Shown here in pieces: positions 1-7,311 of a stretch of 64,000 nucleotides of DNA. Each line of letters starts with the position of its first letter. The stretch's first letter is position 1. The stretch covers positions 1,240,001 to 1,304,000 of the forward strand of contig NZ_CP037934.1 of assembly GCF_004353225.1 (NCBI RefSeq), read 5' to 3'. A program made the translations under genes and the position numbers. The notes under the pieces are model-generated. The model ran no database searches and had not been told where the DNA came from. It saw only the letters and a list, made by a program, of their open reading frames with translations. This stretch comes from Marinobacter sp. JH2. Lineage in GTDB: Bacteria > Pseudomonadota > Gammaproteobacteria > Pseudomonadales > Oleiphilaceae.

Positions 1-596
1 ACACCAGCTTGCAGCTGTTTAACAGTCTGGGTGAGCCGAACGTCACCACACTGTTGATCTCGGATGAGTTGGACATCAGTCCGGGCAACCTTTACTACCA
101 TTTCAAAAGCAAAGGCGACATTGTTGAAGAGCTTTTCGAAAGCTTTGAAGCTGAAATGCTCGATTTGCTTGCGGTGCCGGACGGTGCAGAAGTGCCACTG
201 GACCAATTTAGCTTCTTTCTGCACCTCCTGTTTGAGGCCGTGGCTCGCTATCGGTTCCTGTATCAGGACTTGGTGAACGTGCTGTCTCGATACGAGCAGC
301 TACAAGTCCGTTTTCGGCGGATCCTCAAAAAGAAAACCCTGGCGTTCGAGTCGCTGTGTACCAGCTTCAAACGACAGGGTTTGATGGTCATAGAACCAGC
401 AGAACTAGACGCACTTTGCCAGCAGCTAACACTGACTGTCTGCTACTGGAGCAGCTTCGATACGCTGTCCCATCTGGATAATCGGGAGTTTGTCGATCCC
501 GGTAAAGGGGTGTACCAGATATTGCACCTGATACTGCCCCACCTTACCGAAGACGATAAAGAGGAAATCAGACTTATCAGCGAGACCTATCTGTAA
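1..596 (+). CDS. TetR/AcrR-family transcriptional regulator, 5' end cut by window
   Basis: The reading frame is open from the left edge (in-frame codons before position 9) to a TAA at 594-596, so the true start lies outside. The visible 197 residues begin inside a TetR-type helix-turn-helix: TLLISDELDISPGNLYYHFK is the classic recognition segment, followed by a helical ligand-binding domain rich in aromatic and hydrophobic residues with no further motif. TetR proteins are usually dimeric repressors that release DNA on binding a small ligand; nothing here identifies the ligand. It converges with the phasin gene, whose stop lies 8 bases away. A role in PHA or fatty-acid control is possible from the neighbour but is only a guess. 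Confidence 0.85.
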   Translation, partial: TSLQLFNSLGEPNVTTLLISDELDISPGNLYYHFKSKGDIVEELFESFEAEMLDLLAVPDGAEVPLDQFSFFLHLLFEAVARYRFLYQDLVNVLSRYEQLQVRFRRILKKKTLAFESLCTSFKRQGLMVIEPAELDALCQQLTLTVCYWSSFDTLSHLDNREFVDPGKGVYQILHLILPHLTEDDKEEIRLISETYL

Positions 597-604
597 TCGG
601 GAGT

Positions 605-1027
605 TTACTCCTCTTCCTCACTACCCTTTGATGAGCCCCCACGGAGTTTGGCCAGCTCCGCTTCCAAGTATTCGATGCGGCCTTCTAACGCCTGAATGTC
701 TTCCTTTCGATGGATACCCAGACGGCGCAAGGCTCCTGAAACCCTTTGGTCGAACAGGTGTTCAAGCTTATCCCAAGTGCCGGTTGCACGTTCGCGCACT
801 TCGCCAACCCGATCTTCTACCGTACGAATCTGCTTACCGACAACGCCTCGGGTTTTCGATTCAAGCTGTTCACCTTCCTGAACCAAGCGATCGAAGAACT
901 TGCCAGCATCTTCCTCGGCTTTAGTGTAGGCACCAAGACCAGCCAACCAGATCTGCCGAGCAGAGTCCTTTATCTTTCCCGGCAGCTGCGGATCTGTCTC
1001 AGGTGTTTGATCATCGTGCTCAGACAT
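605..1027 (-). CDS. Phasin, polyhydroxyalkanoate granule-associated protein (PhaI/PhaF type)
   Basis: This 140-residue protein has the organisation of the poly(hydroxyalcanoate) granule-associated family. An acidic N-terminus is followed by the characteristic segment IWLAGLGAYTKAEEDAGKFF and a long amphipathic helix with many charged residues (about 20-110). It ends in a leucine-heptad coiled coil (IQALEGRIEYLEAELAKL) and an acidic tail. Phasins coat PHA granules and control their size and number. The protein lacks the lysine/alanine-rich histone-like tail of PhaF and so is closer to PhaI. It is monocistronic, convergent with the TetR gene, and has a near-consensus -10 element upstream. A general stress-related phasin paralogue is the main alternative. 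Confidence 0.85.
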   Translation of the reverse strand: MSEHDDQTPETDPQLPGKIKDSARQIWLAGLGAYTKAEEDAGKFFDRLVQEGEQLESKTRGVVGKQIRTVEDRVGEVRERATGTWDKLEHLFDQRVSGALRRLGIHRKEDIQALEGRIEYLEAELAKLRGGSSKGSEEEE

Positions 1028-1065
1028 GAATACCTCTTAAATTCGGGCAATAGAGTTAATTAGGC

Positions 1066-1094
1066 ATTATATTACAGCCACCTTTTGATTGCAG
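1066..1094 (-). promoter_or_regulatory. Probable sigma-70 promoter of the phasin gene
   Basis: Read on the minus strand, a perfect TATAAT (1066-1071) lies 17 bases from a CTGCAA -35-like hexamer (1089-1094), about 40 bases upstream of the phasin ATG. The -10 is strong and the -35 only partly matches consensus. Confidence 0.45.
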
Positions 1095-1192
1095 TGGTTG
1101 CGACAACCCGCCTGGAACCCACACAGCGTCGGGCCGCAATATAAAGAATGGGTACATATGAAGAAATGTTTTCAAAGGAATCGGCGCAAAGC

Positions 1193-1220
1193 TTGAGTTG
1201 TACGAAATATGGTCAATACT
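1193..1220 (+). promoter_or_regulatory. Candidate promoter of a small RNA
   Basis: TTGAGT (1193-1198), a 16-base spacer and AATACT (1215-1220) form a sigma-70-like promoter on the plus strand. The predicted start near 1227 coincides with the first base of a 24-nt hairpin. No reading frame with a ribosome-binding site follows before the terminator at 1292. Confidence 0.35.
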
Positions 1221-1226
1221 TCTCAA

Positions 1227-1319
1227 TACCGGTGTCCCCGTTGGTGCCGGTTTGTCTGGAAGTCTTTCATGGATACTACTCGCACGCCTCTGCCCGGCTT
1301 CCCAAGCCGGGCTTTTTTT
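1227..1319 (+). ncRNA. Candidate small RNA of about 93 nt
   Basis: The segment has the architecture of a bacterial trans-acting sRNA. There is a 5' hairpin at 1228-1251 (ACCGGTGTC pairing with GGTGCCGGT, nine pairs including G-U), then a largely unpaired linker of about 40 nt. A GC-rich terminator hairpin with seven U residues closes it (1292-1319). The nearest upstream plus-strand gene ends at 596 and faces the opposing phasin gene, so the terminator has no obvious CDS to serve. The alternative is a leader or attenuator of the YeeE operon that starts at 1379. I prefer a separate RNA because an extended -10 element lies between the terminator and that gene. I do not recognise it as a known RNA family. 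Confidence 0.35.
1292..1319 (+). terminator. Rho-independent terminator
   Basis: GCCCGGCTT (1292-1300) pairs perfectly with AAGCCGGGC (1304-1312) across a CCC loop and is followed directly by seven T residues (1313-1319). The T tract occurs only on the plus strand, so it is directional. Confidence 0.85.
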
Positions 1320-1331
1320 GTGCTTATTTCC

Positions 1332-1340
1332 TGTTATTAT
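1332..1340 (+). promoter_or_regulatory. Extended -10 promoter element ahead of the YeeE/YedE operon
   Basis: TGTTATTAT (1332-1340) is an extended -10 (TGnTATTAT) about 39 bases upstream of the ATG at 1379 and just after the terminator. No good -35 hexamer is visible, as is usual for extended -10 promoters. Confidence 0.4.
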
Positions 1341-1378
1341 ATGCTTATTCCAAAACGAACACTCGACGGGAGTTCTGA

Positions 1379-1816
1379 ATGATAGACATTGCTTGGGGTG
1401 AATTCACCCCCGTCAGCGCCTTGGCTGGCGGTATCCTGGTAGGCCTTGCTGCCGCCAGCTTTCTTTTGTTGAATGGTCGCATTGCCGGCATTAGCGGCAT
1501 TCTCGGCGGGCTCTTAACCCCCGTGCGCAAGGATATTCTCTGGCGCATCGCTTTTCTTGGCGGCTTGATTGGTACCCCGATTCTTTGGAAGTTGTTTGCA
1601 GAGCTACCGGCCATCGAAGTCAATGCTGGCTTTCCAGCCATCATCGTTGCTGGCCTTTTAGTGGGCGTCGGTACTCGCTACGGCTCTGGGTGCACCAGTG
1701 GGCACGGGGTATGCGGCCTATCCCGGCTCTCGCCTCGTTCGCTGGTTGCCACTCTGAGCTTCATGGCAACGGGCTTTATCACCGTTTACATTATTCGCCA
1801 CCTGATCGGAGCCTGA
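1379..1816 (+). CDS. YeeE/YedE family sulfur-transport membrane protein (first half)
   Basis: This 145-residue integral membrane protein has about four hydrophobic segments and the family signature [20 protein letters not shown] near residues 100-119. Its conserved cysteines are those proposed to relay sulfur in YeeE, the thiosulfate importer. Like other half-size members (PmpA/PmpB type) it is followed after 4 bases by a second half-size protein, so the pair probably forms one channel-like unit. GGGAG precedes the ATG at 1379. The sulfurtransferase-like gene downstream supports transport of a reduced sulfur species; the substrate is not proven by the sequence. Confidence 0.85.
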   Translation: MIDIAWGEFTPVSALAGGILVGLAAASFLLLNGRIAGISGILGGLLTPVRKDILWRIAFLGGLIGTPILWKLFAELPAIEVNAGFPAIIVAGLLVGVGTRYGSGCTSGHGVCGLSRLSPRSLVATLSFMATGFITVYIIRHLIGA

Positions 1817-1820
1817 TTTC

Positions 1821-2246
1821 ATGAAATACAACGTTGCCTCTTTGGTCGCCGGCATAGTCTTTGGTTTAGGGCTTCTCATTTCTGGCTTGGCTAACCCAGC
1901 TAAAGTGCTCGGTTTTCTCGACATTGCCGGATTATGGGACCCGTCACTCGCACTGGTTATGGGCGGCGCAATTCTTGTAGGCTTAGTGGCTTTCACGGTC
2001 GCCAAAAAACGCACGTTATCGTTGCTTGGCTTCAATATGAAACTGCCGACCAATACTAAGATTGATAAGCGCCTTGTCGGCGGCAGCTTAATGTTTGGCG
2101 TGGGCTGGGGCATTGCTGGATTCTGTCCGGGGCCTGCATTGGTTGCGGTTGGCGCAGGTGAAATTAAAGGGATAGTCTTTGTCGCATCCATGGTCGCAGG
2201 TATGATGCTCTTTGAACTTATCGAACGGAAACGCGCACAATCCTGA
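1821..2246 (+). CDS. YeeE/YedE family sulfur-transport membrane protein (second half)
   Basis: This is the 141-residue partner of the preceding gene. It has about four membrane segments and the second-half signature GVGWGIAGFCPGPALVAVG near residues 93-111, with the single conserved cysteine in the GFCPGP turn. In full-length YeeE both signatures lie in one polypeptide, and here they are split between two adjacent genes (4-base gap, probably translationally coupled). Likely role: inner-membrane passage of thiosulfate or another sulfur donor into the cytoplasm, passing it to the DUF442 protein encoded next. Confidence 0.85.
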   Translation: MKYNVASLVAGIVFGLGLLISGLANPAKVLGFLDIAGLWDPSLALVMGGAILVGLVAFTVAKKRTLSLLGFNMKLPTNTKIDKRLVGGSLMFGVGWGIAGFCPGPALVAVGAGEIKGIVFVASMVAGMMLFELIERKRAQS

Positions 2247-2323
2247 CGCGAATCCAACGATTTCACTTGTATCCGTGCCGGGCTTATCACGAGCTCGGCT
2301 CATCCAACCTTTGGAGAAGCCCC

Positions 2324-2758
2324 ATGGATATCAGAAAAATTGACGACACAATGTCTGTCGCGCCTCAGATTGCCATCGAAGACATTGCTGAAATTGCCCG
2401 CCTTGGTTTCAAAACACTGATCGCGAACCGACCCGATGGTGAGGAATTTGGTCAGCCCCCAATGACCGACATCAAAGCAAGCGCCGAGCAACATGGGTTA
2501 AAGTGGGTGTATCTGCCCGTTGCTTCCGGTCATATTACTGATGAGGATGTCGATGCATTCGCCCCTTTATTCAAGGAAGCGGAAAAGCCTGCTTTGGCTT
2601 TTTGTCGGTCTGGCACACGCAGCGCCGTGTTATGGGCGCTCAGTTCAGCTCGGGAACAGGACCCTCAGGATCTGCTCTCGAAAGCCTACCAAGCCGGTTA
2701 TGATCTCACTGGTCTCATTGGCCGTATGCATACGCAGCAACAGAACAACCAAAGTTAA
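2324..2758 (+). CDS. TIGR01244/DUF442 sulfurtransferase-phosphatase-like protein
   Basis: This 144-residue cytoplasmic protein belongs to the family fused to some beta-lactamase-like hydrolases (Blh) and often annotated as a TIGR01244 sulfur transferase. The catalytic loop CRSGTRS (about residues 92-98) has the Cys-x5-Arg arrangement of tyrosine-phosphatase/rhodanese-like enzymes, and the N-terminal DIRKIDDTMSVAPQI is typical. I chose the ATG at 2324 because TTGGAGAAG sits at ideal distance; an upstream in-frame start at 2267 has no ribosome-binding site. It follows the two YeeE/YedE halves, which suggests that it accepts or processes the imported sulfur. Phosphatase activity is an alternative. 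Confidence 0.8.
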   Translation: MDIRKIDDTMSVAPQIAIEDIAEIARLGFKTLIANRPDGEEFGQPPMTDIKASAEQHGLKWVYLPVASGHITDEDVDAFAPLFKEAEKPALAFCRSGTRSAVLWALSSAREQDPQDLLSKAYQAGYDLTGLIGRMHTQQQNNQS

Positions 2759-2781
2759 CACCCCACAATCGGAAAGTTTCA

Positions 2782-3894
2782 ATGCCATACAAAGGGACTG
2801 AAAATTTCAGCCATAACCAGGCCGAACGCCTGGGCGTTCTCGTCACCAATTTAGGTACACCCGATGCCCCCACTCCATCAGCGTTAAGAAGGTATCTGGC
2901 TGAGTTTTTATGGGACCCACGGGTTGTTGAAGTGCCACGCCCACTCTGGTGGCTAATACTCCATGGCGTCATTCTTCGCATTCGCCCAAGACGAAGTGCG
3001 AAAGCCTATGCCGGTGTTTGGACGTCCGAAGGGTCTCCGCTATTGGTACACACCGCCAAGCAAGCCGAAGGTATCCGTGAGGCCTTGCAAGCTCGGTACG
3101 GCAACAATGTGGTGGTGGGCTTCGCCATGCGCTACGGCAACCCGTCCATCCAGCGCGTGCTGGACGAAATGCAACAACAGGGCGTAAACAAGCTTTTGGT
3201 GCTTCCGCTGTACCCGCAATATTCAGCATCGACATCGGCTTCAACCTTCGACGCGATTGCCAAAGATTTCATGGAGCGCCGCTGGCTTCCAGACTTTCGT
3301 TTTGTATCTCATTATCATGACTTTCCGGCCTACATCGAGGCAATGGCTCAACACATCGAAGCACACTGGGCCGAACACGGACGCAAGCAAAAGCTGATCC
3401 TGTCATATCACGGAATACCACTGAAATATTTGCTCAATGGCGACCCGTATCACTGCGAGTGCCATAAAACCTCACGCCTACTGGCGGAACGGTTAGGGCT
3501 AAAAGAAGACGAGTACCTTACTACCTTCCAATCGCGTTTTGGGCGCGAGGAATGGTTGCAGCCGTACACCGATGAAACCCTGAAATCGCTTCCCGATAGC
3601 GGCGTGAAGTCCATCGATGTTTTCTGCCCCGGCTTCTCAGCGGACTGTTTGGAGACCGTTGAGGAAATCGATGAGGAAAATCGTGAGTACTTTATGGAAG
3701 CGGGCGGTGAAGCGTTTGCCTACATACCGTGCCTGAACGCTACACCTGGACACATCGACGCTCTTGTAGAGCTTGTTGAAGAGAACATCAAAGGCTGGGC
3801 CGTGCCTTCCAATAACAGCGAGCAATTGGAAGCCAGGGCAAAATGCGCAGAAGCTCGGAAACAGGCCACTTTCCCTGGCCGAACCGACCTTTAA
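2782..3894 (+). CDS. hemH: Ferrochelatase
   Basis: This 370-residue enzyme inserts Fe2+ into protoporphyrin IX, the last step of protoheme synthesis. Visible family features are the N-terminal GVLVTNLGTPDAPTPSALRRYL, the SYHGIP motif with the catalytic metal-binding histidine (His210), the YHCEC segment around residue 230 and the acidic CLETVEEIDEENREYF helix carrying the second active-site glutamate. Length is normal for proteobacteria, with a C-terminal tail after the core. It starts 24 bases after the sulfurtransferase-like gene and may be co-transcribed with it. A GC-rich hairpin follows the stop. Confidence 0.97.
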   Translation: MPYKGTENFSHNQAERLGVLVTNLGTPDAPTPSALRRYLAEFLWDPRVVEVPRPLWWLILHGVILRIRPRRSAKAYAGVWTSEGSPLLVHTAKQAEGIREALQARYGNNVVVGFAMRYGNPSIQRVLDEMQQQGVNKLLVLPLYPQYSASTSASTFDAIAKDFMERRWLPDFRFVSHYHDFPAYIEAMAQHIEAHWAEHGRKQKLILSYHGIPLKYLLNGDPYHCECHKTSRLLAERLGLKEDEYLTTFQSRFGREEWLQPYTDETLKSLPDSGVKSIDVFCPGFSADCLETVEEIDEENREYFMEAGGEAFAYIPCLNATPGHIDALVELVEENIKGWAVPSNNSEQLEARAKCAEARKQATFPGRTDL

Positions 3895-3915
3895 GCCTGT
3901 AAGTGCTTGGATCCC

Positions 3916-3948
3916 AAGGCCACCATACTCAGCCGGAGTGGTGGCCTC
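3916..3948. terminator. Hairpin between hemH and the opposing small gene
   Basis: GGCCACC (3918-3924) pairs with GGTGGCC (3940-3946), extended internally by ACTC (3927-3930) with GAGT (3936-3939). Neither strand has a clean T tract, so it is terminator-like rather than a textbook terminator. The stop codon of the minus-strand 73-residue gene lies inside it. Confidence 0.45.
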
Positions 3949-4150
3949 TGGCGATTTCAGTCTTCGCTACTTCCCCTTTATGTTCCGCATCGGGCAAAGC
4001 CTGGCAAAACGTACATTCTTCCGTATCAACGGCCGCCCCGCCCGATTCGACATAGCGAATTCGGTGATTGGCATTGCCACGATTAGCGGATACCGAAAAT
4101 CGACGATTTTTTCGATTATCCTGCTCGGTAAACTTTTCGTTGTGCGTCAT
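3929..4150 (-). CDS. Hypothetical 73-residue protein with a CxxC motif
   Basis: I do not recognise this protein. It is polar and highly charged, with no signal peptide or membrane segment. Notable are an RKNRR cluster near the N-terminus and a single CTFC pair (about residues 48-51) in an acidic context, which could bind a metal or be redox-active. Support for a real gene is a good ribosome-binding site (GAGGTG, 4 bases before the ATG on the minus strand) and its fit between hemH and the glp operon without overlap. It is antisense to nothing. Against it are the short length and absence of a known domain. Confidence 0.5.
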   Translation of the reverse strand: MTHNEKFTEQDNRKNRRFSVSANRGNANHRIRYVESGGAAVDTEECTFCQALPDAEHKGEVAKTEIARGHHSG

Positions 4151-4241
4151 AAATCACCTCACTCATTAGTGCTACGTTATGGTCTCCAACCAGCGAAACG
4201 AAAGCAATACGAGGATAGACGGACCGGGCTAAAGAATGGGG

Positions 4242-4274
4242 GGATCTGCCCAGCTTTGCTAAGCGGGCAGATCC
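4242..4274 (-). terminator. Strong hairpin terminating the glycerol ABC operon
   Basis: GGATCTGCCC (4242-4251) pairs with GGGCAGATCC (4265-4274), continued by GCTT/AAGC around a TGCT loop: 14 pairs with one bulged A. It lies 10 bases after the glpV stop on the minus strand. The following minus-strand sequence is C-rich with a short TTCTTT, so termination may be only partly intrinsic. Confidence 0.7.
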
Positions 4275-4283
4275 GGTCGGCGT

Positions 4284-6032
4284 TTAGCTTTTGCGAGCAT
4301 CCTCCCAGGTTTTCAACAGTTCCTTATACGGTACAGTTTTACCCTGAGCTTTTTCGTCCTCCAACTTCGGCTTGGGTGCACCTGGCTGATCCAGCCAGTA
4401 CTGAGGGTCCCGAGGTTTGTTCAATTTGGGGCCACAGTTTGGCATGATATTAGCCCGCTCCAGACGCTCCATCACACGGTCCTGTGCATCGGCGAGTCCA
4501 TTCAATGCGTCTTGGGGTGTTGCTTCGCCGCTGGCCGCCTGAGCAATGTACTGCCACCAAAGTTGCGCTAATTTCGGATAGTCTGGCACGTTGGTACCGG
4601 TCGGAGTCCACTGCACACGCGCCGGGCTGCGGTAGAACTCAACCAGTCCGCCGAGTTTCGGTGCCATTTCTGTCATGTAGTCCGAGTTGATGTCGGAGTC
4701 ACGAATGGGCGTCAGTCCAGCGATGGTTTTTTCCAGCGACACGGTCTTTGCTACCGTGAACTGGGCATAGAGCCACGCCGCCAAACGGCGCTTTTCGGGT
4801 GTAGAGTTGAGGAAGGTCCACGACCCCACGTCCTGATAACCCAGTTTCATGCCCTCTTCCCAGTATGGGCCGCGCGGCGAAGGAGCCATGCGCCATTTGG
4901 GCGTTCCATCGTCATTCACCACCGGCAGACCATCTTCGATCATGCTCGCCGTAAATGCGGTGTACCAAAACACCTGCTGTGCGATATTGCCTTGGGCCGG
5001 CACCGGGCCGGATTCAGAAAACGTCATCCCGGTCGCTTCAGGCGGCGCGTATTTCTCCATCCACTCTACGTATTTGGTTGTCGCATAAACCGCAGCTGGG
5101 CCGTTTGTGGCACCGCCACGCGAGACATTCGAGCCTACCGGGTGGCATCCTTCAACTCGAATGCCCCACTCGTCTACAGGCAGCCCGTTAGGCAATCCCT
5201 TATCGCCAGCTCCGGCCATAGAGAACCAGGCATCGGTAAATCGCCAACCGAGAGACGGGTCTTTCTTTCCGTAATCCATGTGGCCGTACACTTTCTCACC
5301 GTCGATCTCCTTCACATGAACAGTGAAGAACTCGGCAATGTCTTCATACGCAGACCAGTTGATGGGAACCCCTAGCTCGTAACCGTAGCGATCCTTGAAT
5401 TGCTTCTTCAAATCATCTCTTTCGAACCAGTCCGCTCGGAACCAATACAGGTTGGCAAATTGTTGGCTAGGGAGCTGATACAGCTTGCCATCAGGTCCAG
5501 TCGTGAAATCCAGCCCAATAAAGTCATCAAGATCGAGCGTTGGCAACGTCAGATCTTTACCGGGACCATTCATGATGTCTTCGACTGCGACTACCTTGCC
5601 GTAGCGAACGTGGGTACCGATGAGGTCCGAGTCGTTTACATAGCCGTCGTAAATATTGCGACCGGACTGCATTTGGGTCTGCAGTTTCTCAATAACGTCG
5701 CCTTCCTGAATCAATGTATGGCTTAGCTTGATACCGGTGATCTCAGAGAACGCTTTGGCTAAAACGTTTGATTCGTACTCATGCGTGGCGATGGTTTCAG
5801 AGACCACGTTGATTTCCATACCCCTGAAGTCTTTCGCAGCTTTAGTGAACCAGGCCAGCTCTTCCAACTGTTGCTCTTTAGTCAGGGTCGATCGATTGAA
5901 CTCATTCGCCACCCACTTTTCAGCGGCATCCGAATACTGATCAGCGTAGGCTTGTAGGCTTAAACCCATCGTCGCCGCCGCAATAGCTGCGCTGAGTATC
6001 AGGGCCCCGGGATGTTTTTTATTCTTGGACAT
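4284..6032 (-). CDS. glpV: Glycerol ABC transporter periplasmic binding protein GlpV
   Basis: This 582-residue extracellular solute-binding protein carries a Sec signal peptide (lysine-rich start, hydrophobic core, cleavage near QAYA-DQ). Its size is far above ordinary family-1 sugar binders but matches GlpV of the Rhizobium-type glycerol importer. I placed the start at 6032 because GAGG precedes that ATG at proper distance; an ATG four codons upstream lacks a site. It is the last gene of the glpK-glpSTPQUV series and is separated from glpU by 175 bases containing a GTTCG-N4-CGAAC repeat, so it may have its own GlpR-controlled promoter. A binder of another polyol is possible, but the flanking glpK, glpR and glpD argue for glycerol. 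Confidence 0.88.
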   Translation of the reverse strand: MSKNKKHPGALILSAAIAAATMGLSLQAYADQYSDAAEKWVANEFNRSTLTKEQQLEELAWFTKAAKDFRGMEINVVSETIATHEYESNVLAKAFSEITGIKLSHTLIQEGDVIEKLQTQMQSGRNIYDGYVNDSDLIGTHVRYGKVVAVEDIMNGPGKDLTLPTLDLDDFIGLDFTTGPDGKLYQLPSQQFANLYWFRADWFERDDLKKQFKDRYGYELGVPINWSAYEDIAEFFTVHVKEIDGEKVYGHMDYGKKDPSLGWRFTDAWFSMAGAGDKGLPNGLPVDEWGIRVEGCHPVGSNVSRGGATNGPAAVYATTKYVEWMEKYAPPEATGMTFSESGPVPAQGNIAQQVFWYTAFTASMIEDGLPVVNDDGTPKWRMAPSPRGPYWEEGMKLGYQDVGSWTFLNSTPEKRRLAAWLYAQFTVAKTVSLEKTIAGLTPIRDSDINSDYMTEMAPKLGGLVEFYRSPARVQWTPTGTNVPDYPKLAQLWWQYIAQAASGEATPQDALNGLADAQDRVMERLERANIMPNCGPKLNKPRDPQYWLDQPGAPKPKLEDEKAQGKTVPYKELLKTWEDARKS

Positions 6033-6167
6033 ATCCGACCTCATTTACTGTTGTTATTGAGAGAGCGTCACAAACCGCACTCGGGGGGTTCGTTACATTT
6101 CAGTGACTCCATGAAAACCGTGTTCGTAAAAGCTGAATGGTCGTTTTCAAACACTGATTACAAGCTA

Positions 6168-6181
6168 GTTCGCAAACGAAC
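6168..6181. promoter_or_regulatory. GlpR-type operator between glpU and glpV
   Basis: GTTCG-CAAA-CGAAC is a perfect 5-4-5 inverted repeat with the same half-sites and spacing as the core of E. coli GlpR operators. A TGTTCG half-site lies at 6121-6126. Position upstream of glpV suggests an internal regulated promoter. Confidence 0.5.
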
Positions 6182-6207
6182 CTTTTACAAATATCATCAA
6201 CCCGCGC

Positions 6208-6483
6208 TTAGCCCCAACGCAACAGCACCAATGCCCACAGGACCGAAACGCCCAACGCAATCCATAGACTGACGTTACTGACCGCCAGAAACGCCAGATG
6301 AATATAAGCCGCGGATAGCAGCCCAATGAAAAGCCGATCACCGCGAGTTGTTTCAATCGGCAGGAAACCCTTGCGCTCGGTGCATGGGGAGACAAGCTCG
6401 TAAACCGTCATAACCGCTAGTAACGCGGCAATAACTGCGAAGAAAATGGCGACACTGGGTGTCCAGTTCATCCAAGCGATCAT
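6208..6483 (-). CDS. glpU: DUF2160 small membrane protein of the glycerol ABC transporter
   Basis: This 91-residue protein has three hydrophobic segments (about residues 10-30, 48-65 and 70-88) separated by a short polar loop with PCTERKGF. It matches the DUF2160 family, which sits between permease and binding-protein genes in GlpSTPQUV systems. Its exact role in the transporter is not established. It starts 12 bases after glpQ with AAGGAGAAG ahead of its ATG, so it is translated as part of the same message. Confidence 0.85.
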   Translation of the reverse strand: MIAWMNWTPSVAIFFAVIAALLAVMTVYELVSPCTERKGFLPIETTRGDRLFIGLLSAAYIHLAFLAVSNVSLWIALGVSVLWALVLLRWG

Positions 6484-6494
6484 TGCTCTTCTCC

Positions 6495-7304
6495 TTAAAC
6501 GCGCCCTAGCGCGAAGCCTTTAGCCACGTGATTCCGAACAAACCAGATCACCAACAGACCCGGGATAATGGTCAACACGCCCGCAGCGGCCAGAACGCCC
6601 CAATCAATACCGCTGGCCCCGATGGTTCTTGTCATGATGGCACCAATGGGCTGAGCATCGACTGAGGTCAACGTTCTCGCCAACAACAATTCAACCCAAG
6701 AAAACATAAACGCGAAGAACGCCGTTACACCGATACCCGAGCGAATCATCGGTAAAAACACCTTCACGAAGAATTTTGGAAAGCTGTAACCGTCGATGTA
6801 AGCCATTTCATCGTATTCCCGAGGCACCCCTTTCATAAATCCTTCGAGTATCCATACCGCGAGAGGCACGTTGAACAAACAGTGCGCCAAGGCAACCGCA
6901 ATATGGGTATCGAACAGACCAATCGATGAATACAGTTGAAAGAACGGCAGCAAGAACACCGCGGGCGGCGCCATTCGATTACTGAGCAGCCAGAAGAACA
7001 GGTGCTTGTCGCCCAGGAACTTGTACCGGCTGAACGCATAGGCTGCAGGTAAAGCGACCAACAAGGTAATAATGACGTTGATGGCCACGTAAGCCATAGA
7101 GTTCAGGTAGCCGTTGTACCAACTCGGGTCGGTGAAAATCACCACGTAATTCTCAAGGGTGAAGTTTTCCGGCCACATGGTCAGCCCCCCTAAGATTTCC
7201 TGATTGGTTTTGAACGACATGTTCAACAGCCAATACACGGGGGTAAGCAACAAAACAATAAACACTGTAATCCCGACATTTTTCGAGCGAGCTTGTGTCA
7301 TCAC
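6495..7304 (-). CDS. glpQ: Glycerol ABC transporter permease GlpQ
   Basis: This 269-residue inner-membrane permease of the MalG/UgpE class has about six membrane helices. The cytoplasmic coupling segment EYDEMAYIDGYSFPKFFVKVFLP is the EAA loop that docks on the ATPase. It begins 7 bases after glpP with AAGGAGAGTG ahead of the ATG. Together with GlpP it should form the heterodimeric channel. Assignment to glycerol rests on the neighbouring glpK, glpR and glpD and on the complete set of GlpSTPQUV parts. Confidence 0.88.
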   Translation of the reverse strand: MMTQARSKNVGITVFIVLLLTPVYWLLNMSFKTNQEILGGLTMWPENFTLENYVVIFTDPSWYNGYLNSMAYVAINVIITLLVALPAAYAFSRYKFLGDKHLFFWLLSNRMAPPAVFLLPFFQLYSSIGLFDTHIAVALAHCLFNVPLAVWILEGFMKGVPREYDEMAYIDGYSFPKFFVKVFLPMIRSGIGVTAFFAFMFSWVELLLARTLTSVDAQPIGAIMTRTIGASGIDWGVLAAAGVLTIIPGLLVIWFVRNHVAKGFALGRV

Positions 7305-7311
7305 ACTCTCC

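Noticed and set aside
1718-2290. 190-codon minus-strand frame across the YeeE/YedE genes
   Set aside because: Shadow of membrane-protein codons; its translation is rich in proline, serine and threonine with no recognisable domain.
3773-4447. A 224-codon plus-strand frame overlapping the end of hemH
   Set aside because: It starts inside hemH, has no ribosome-binding site, resembles no protein and runs into the end of glpV on the opposite strand.
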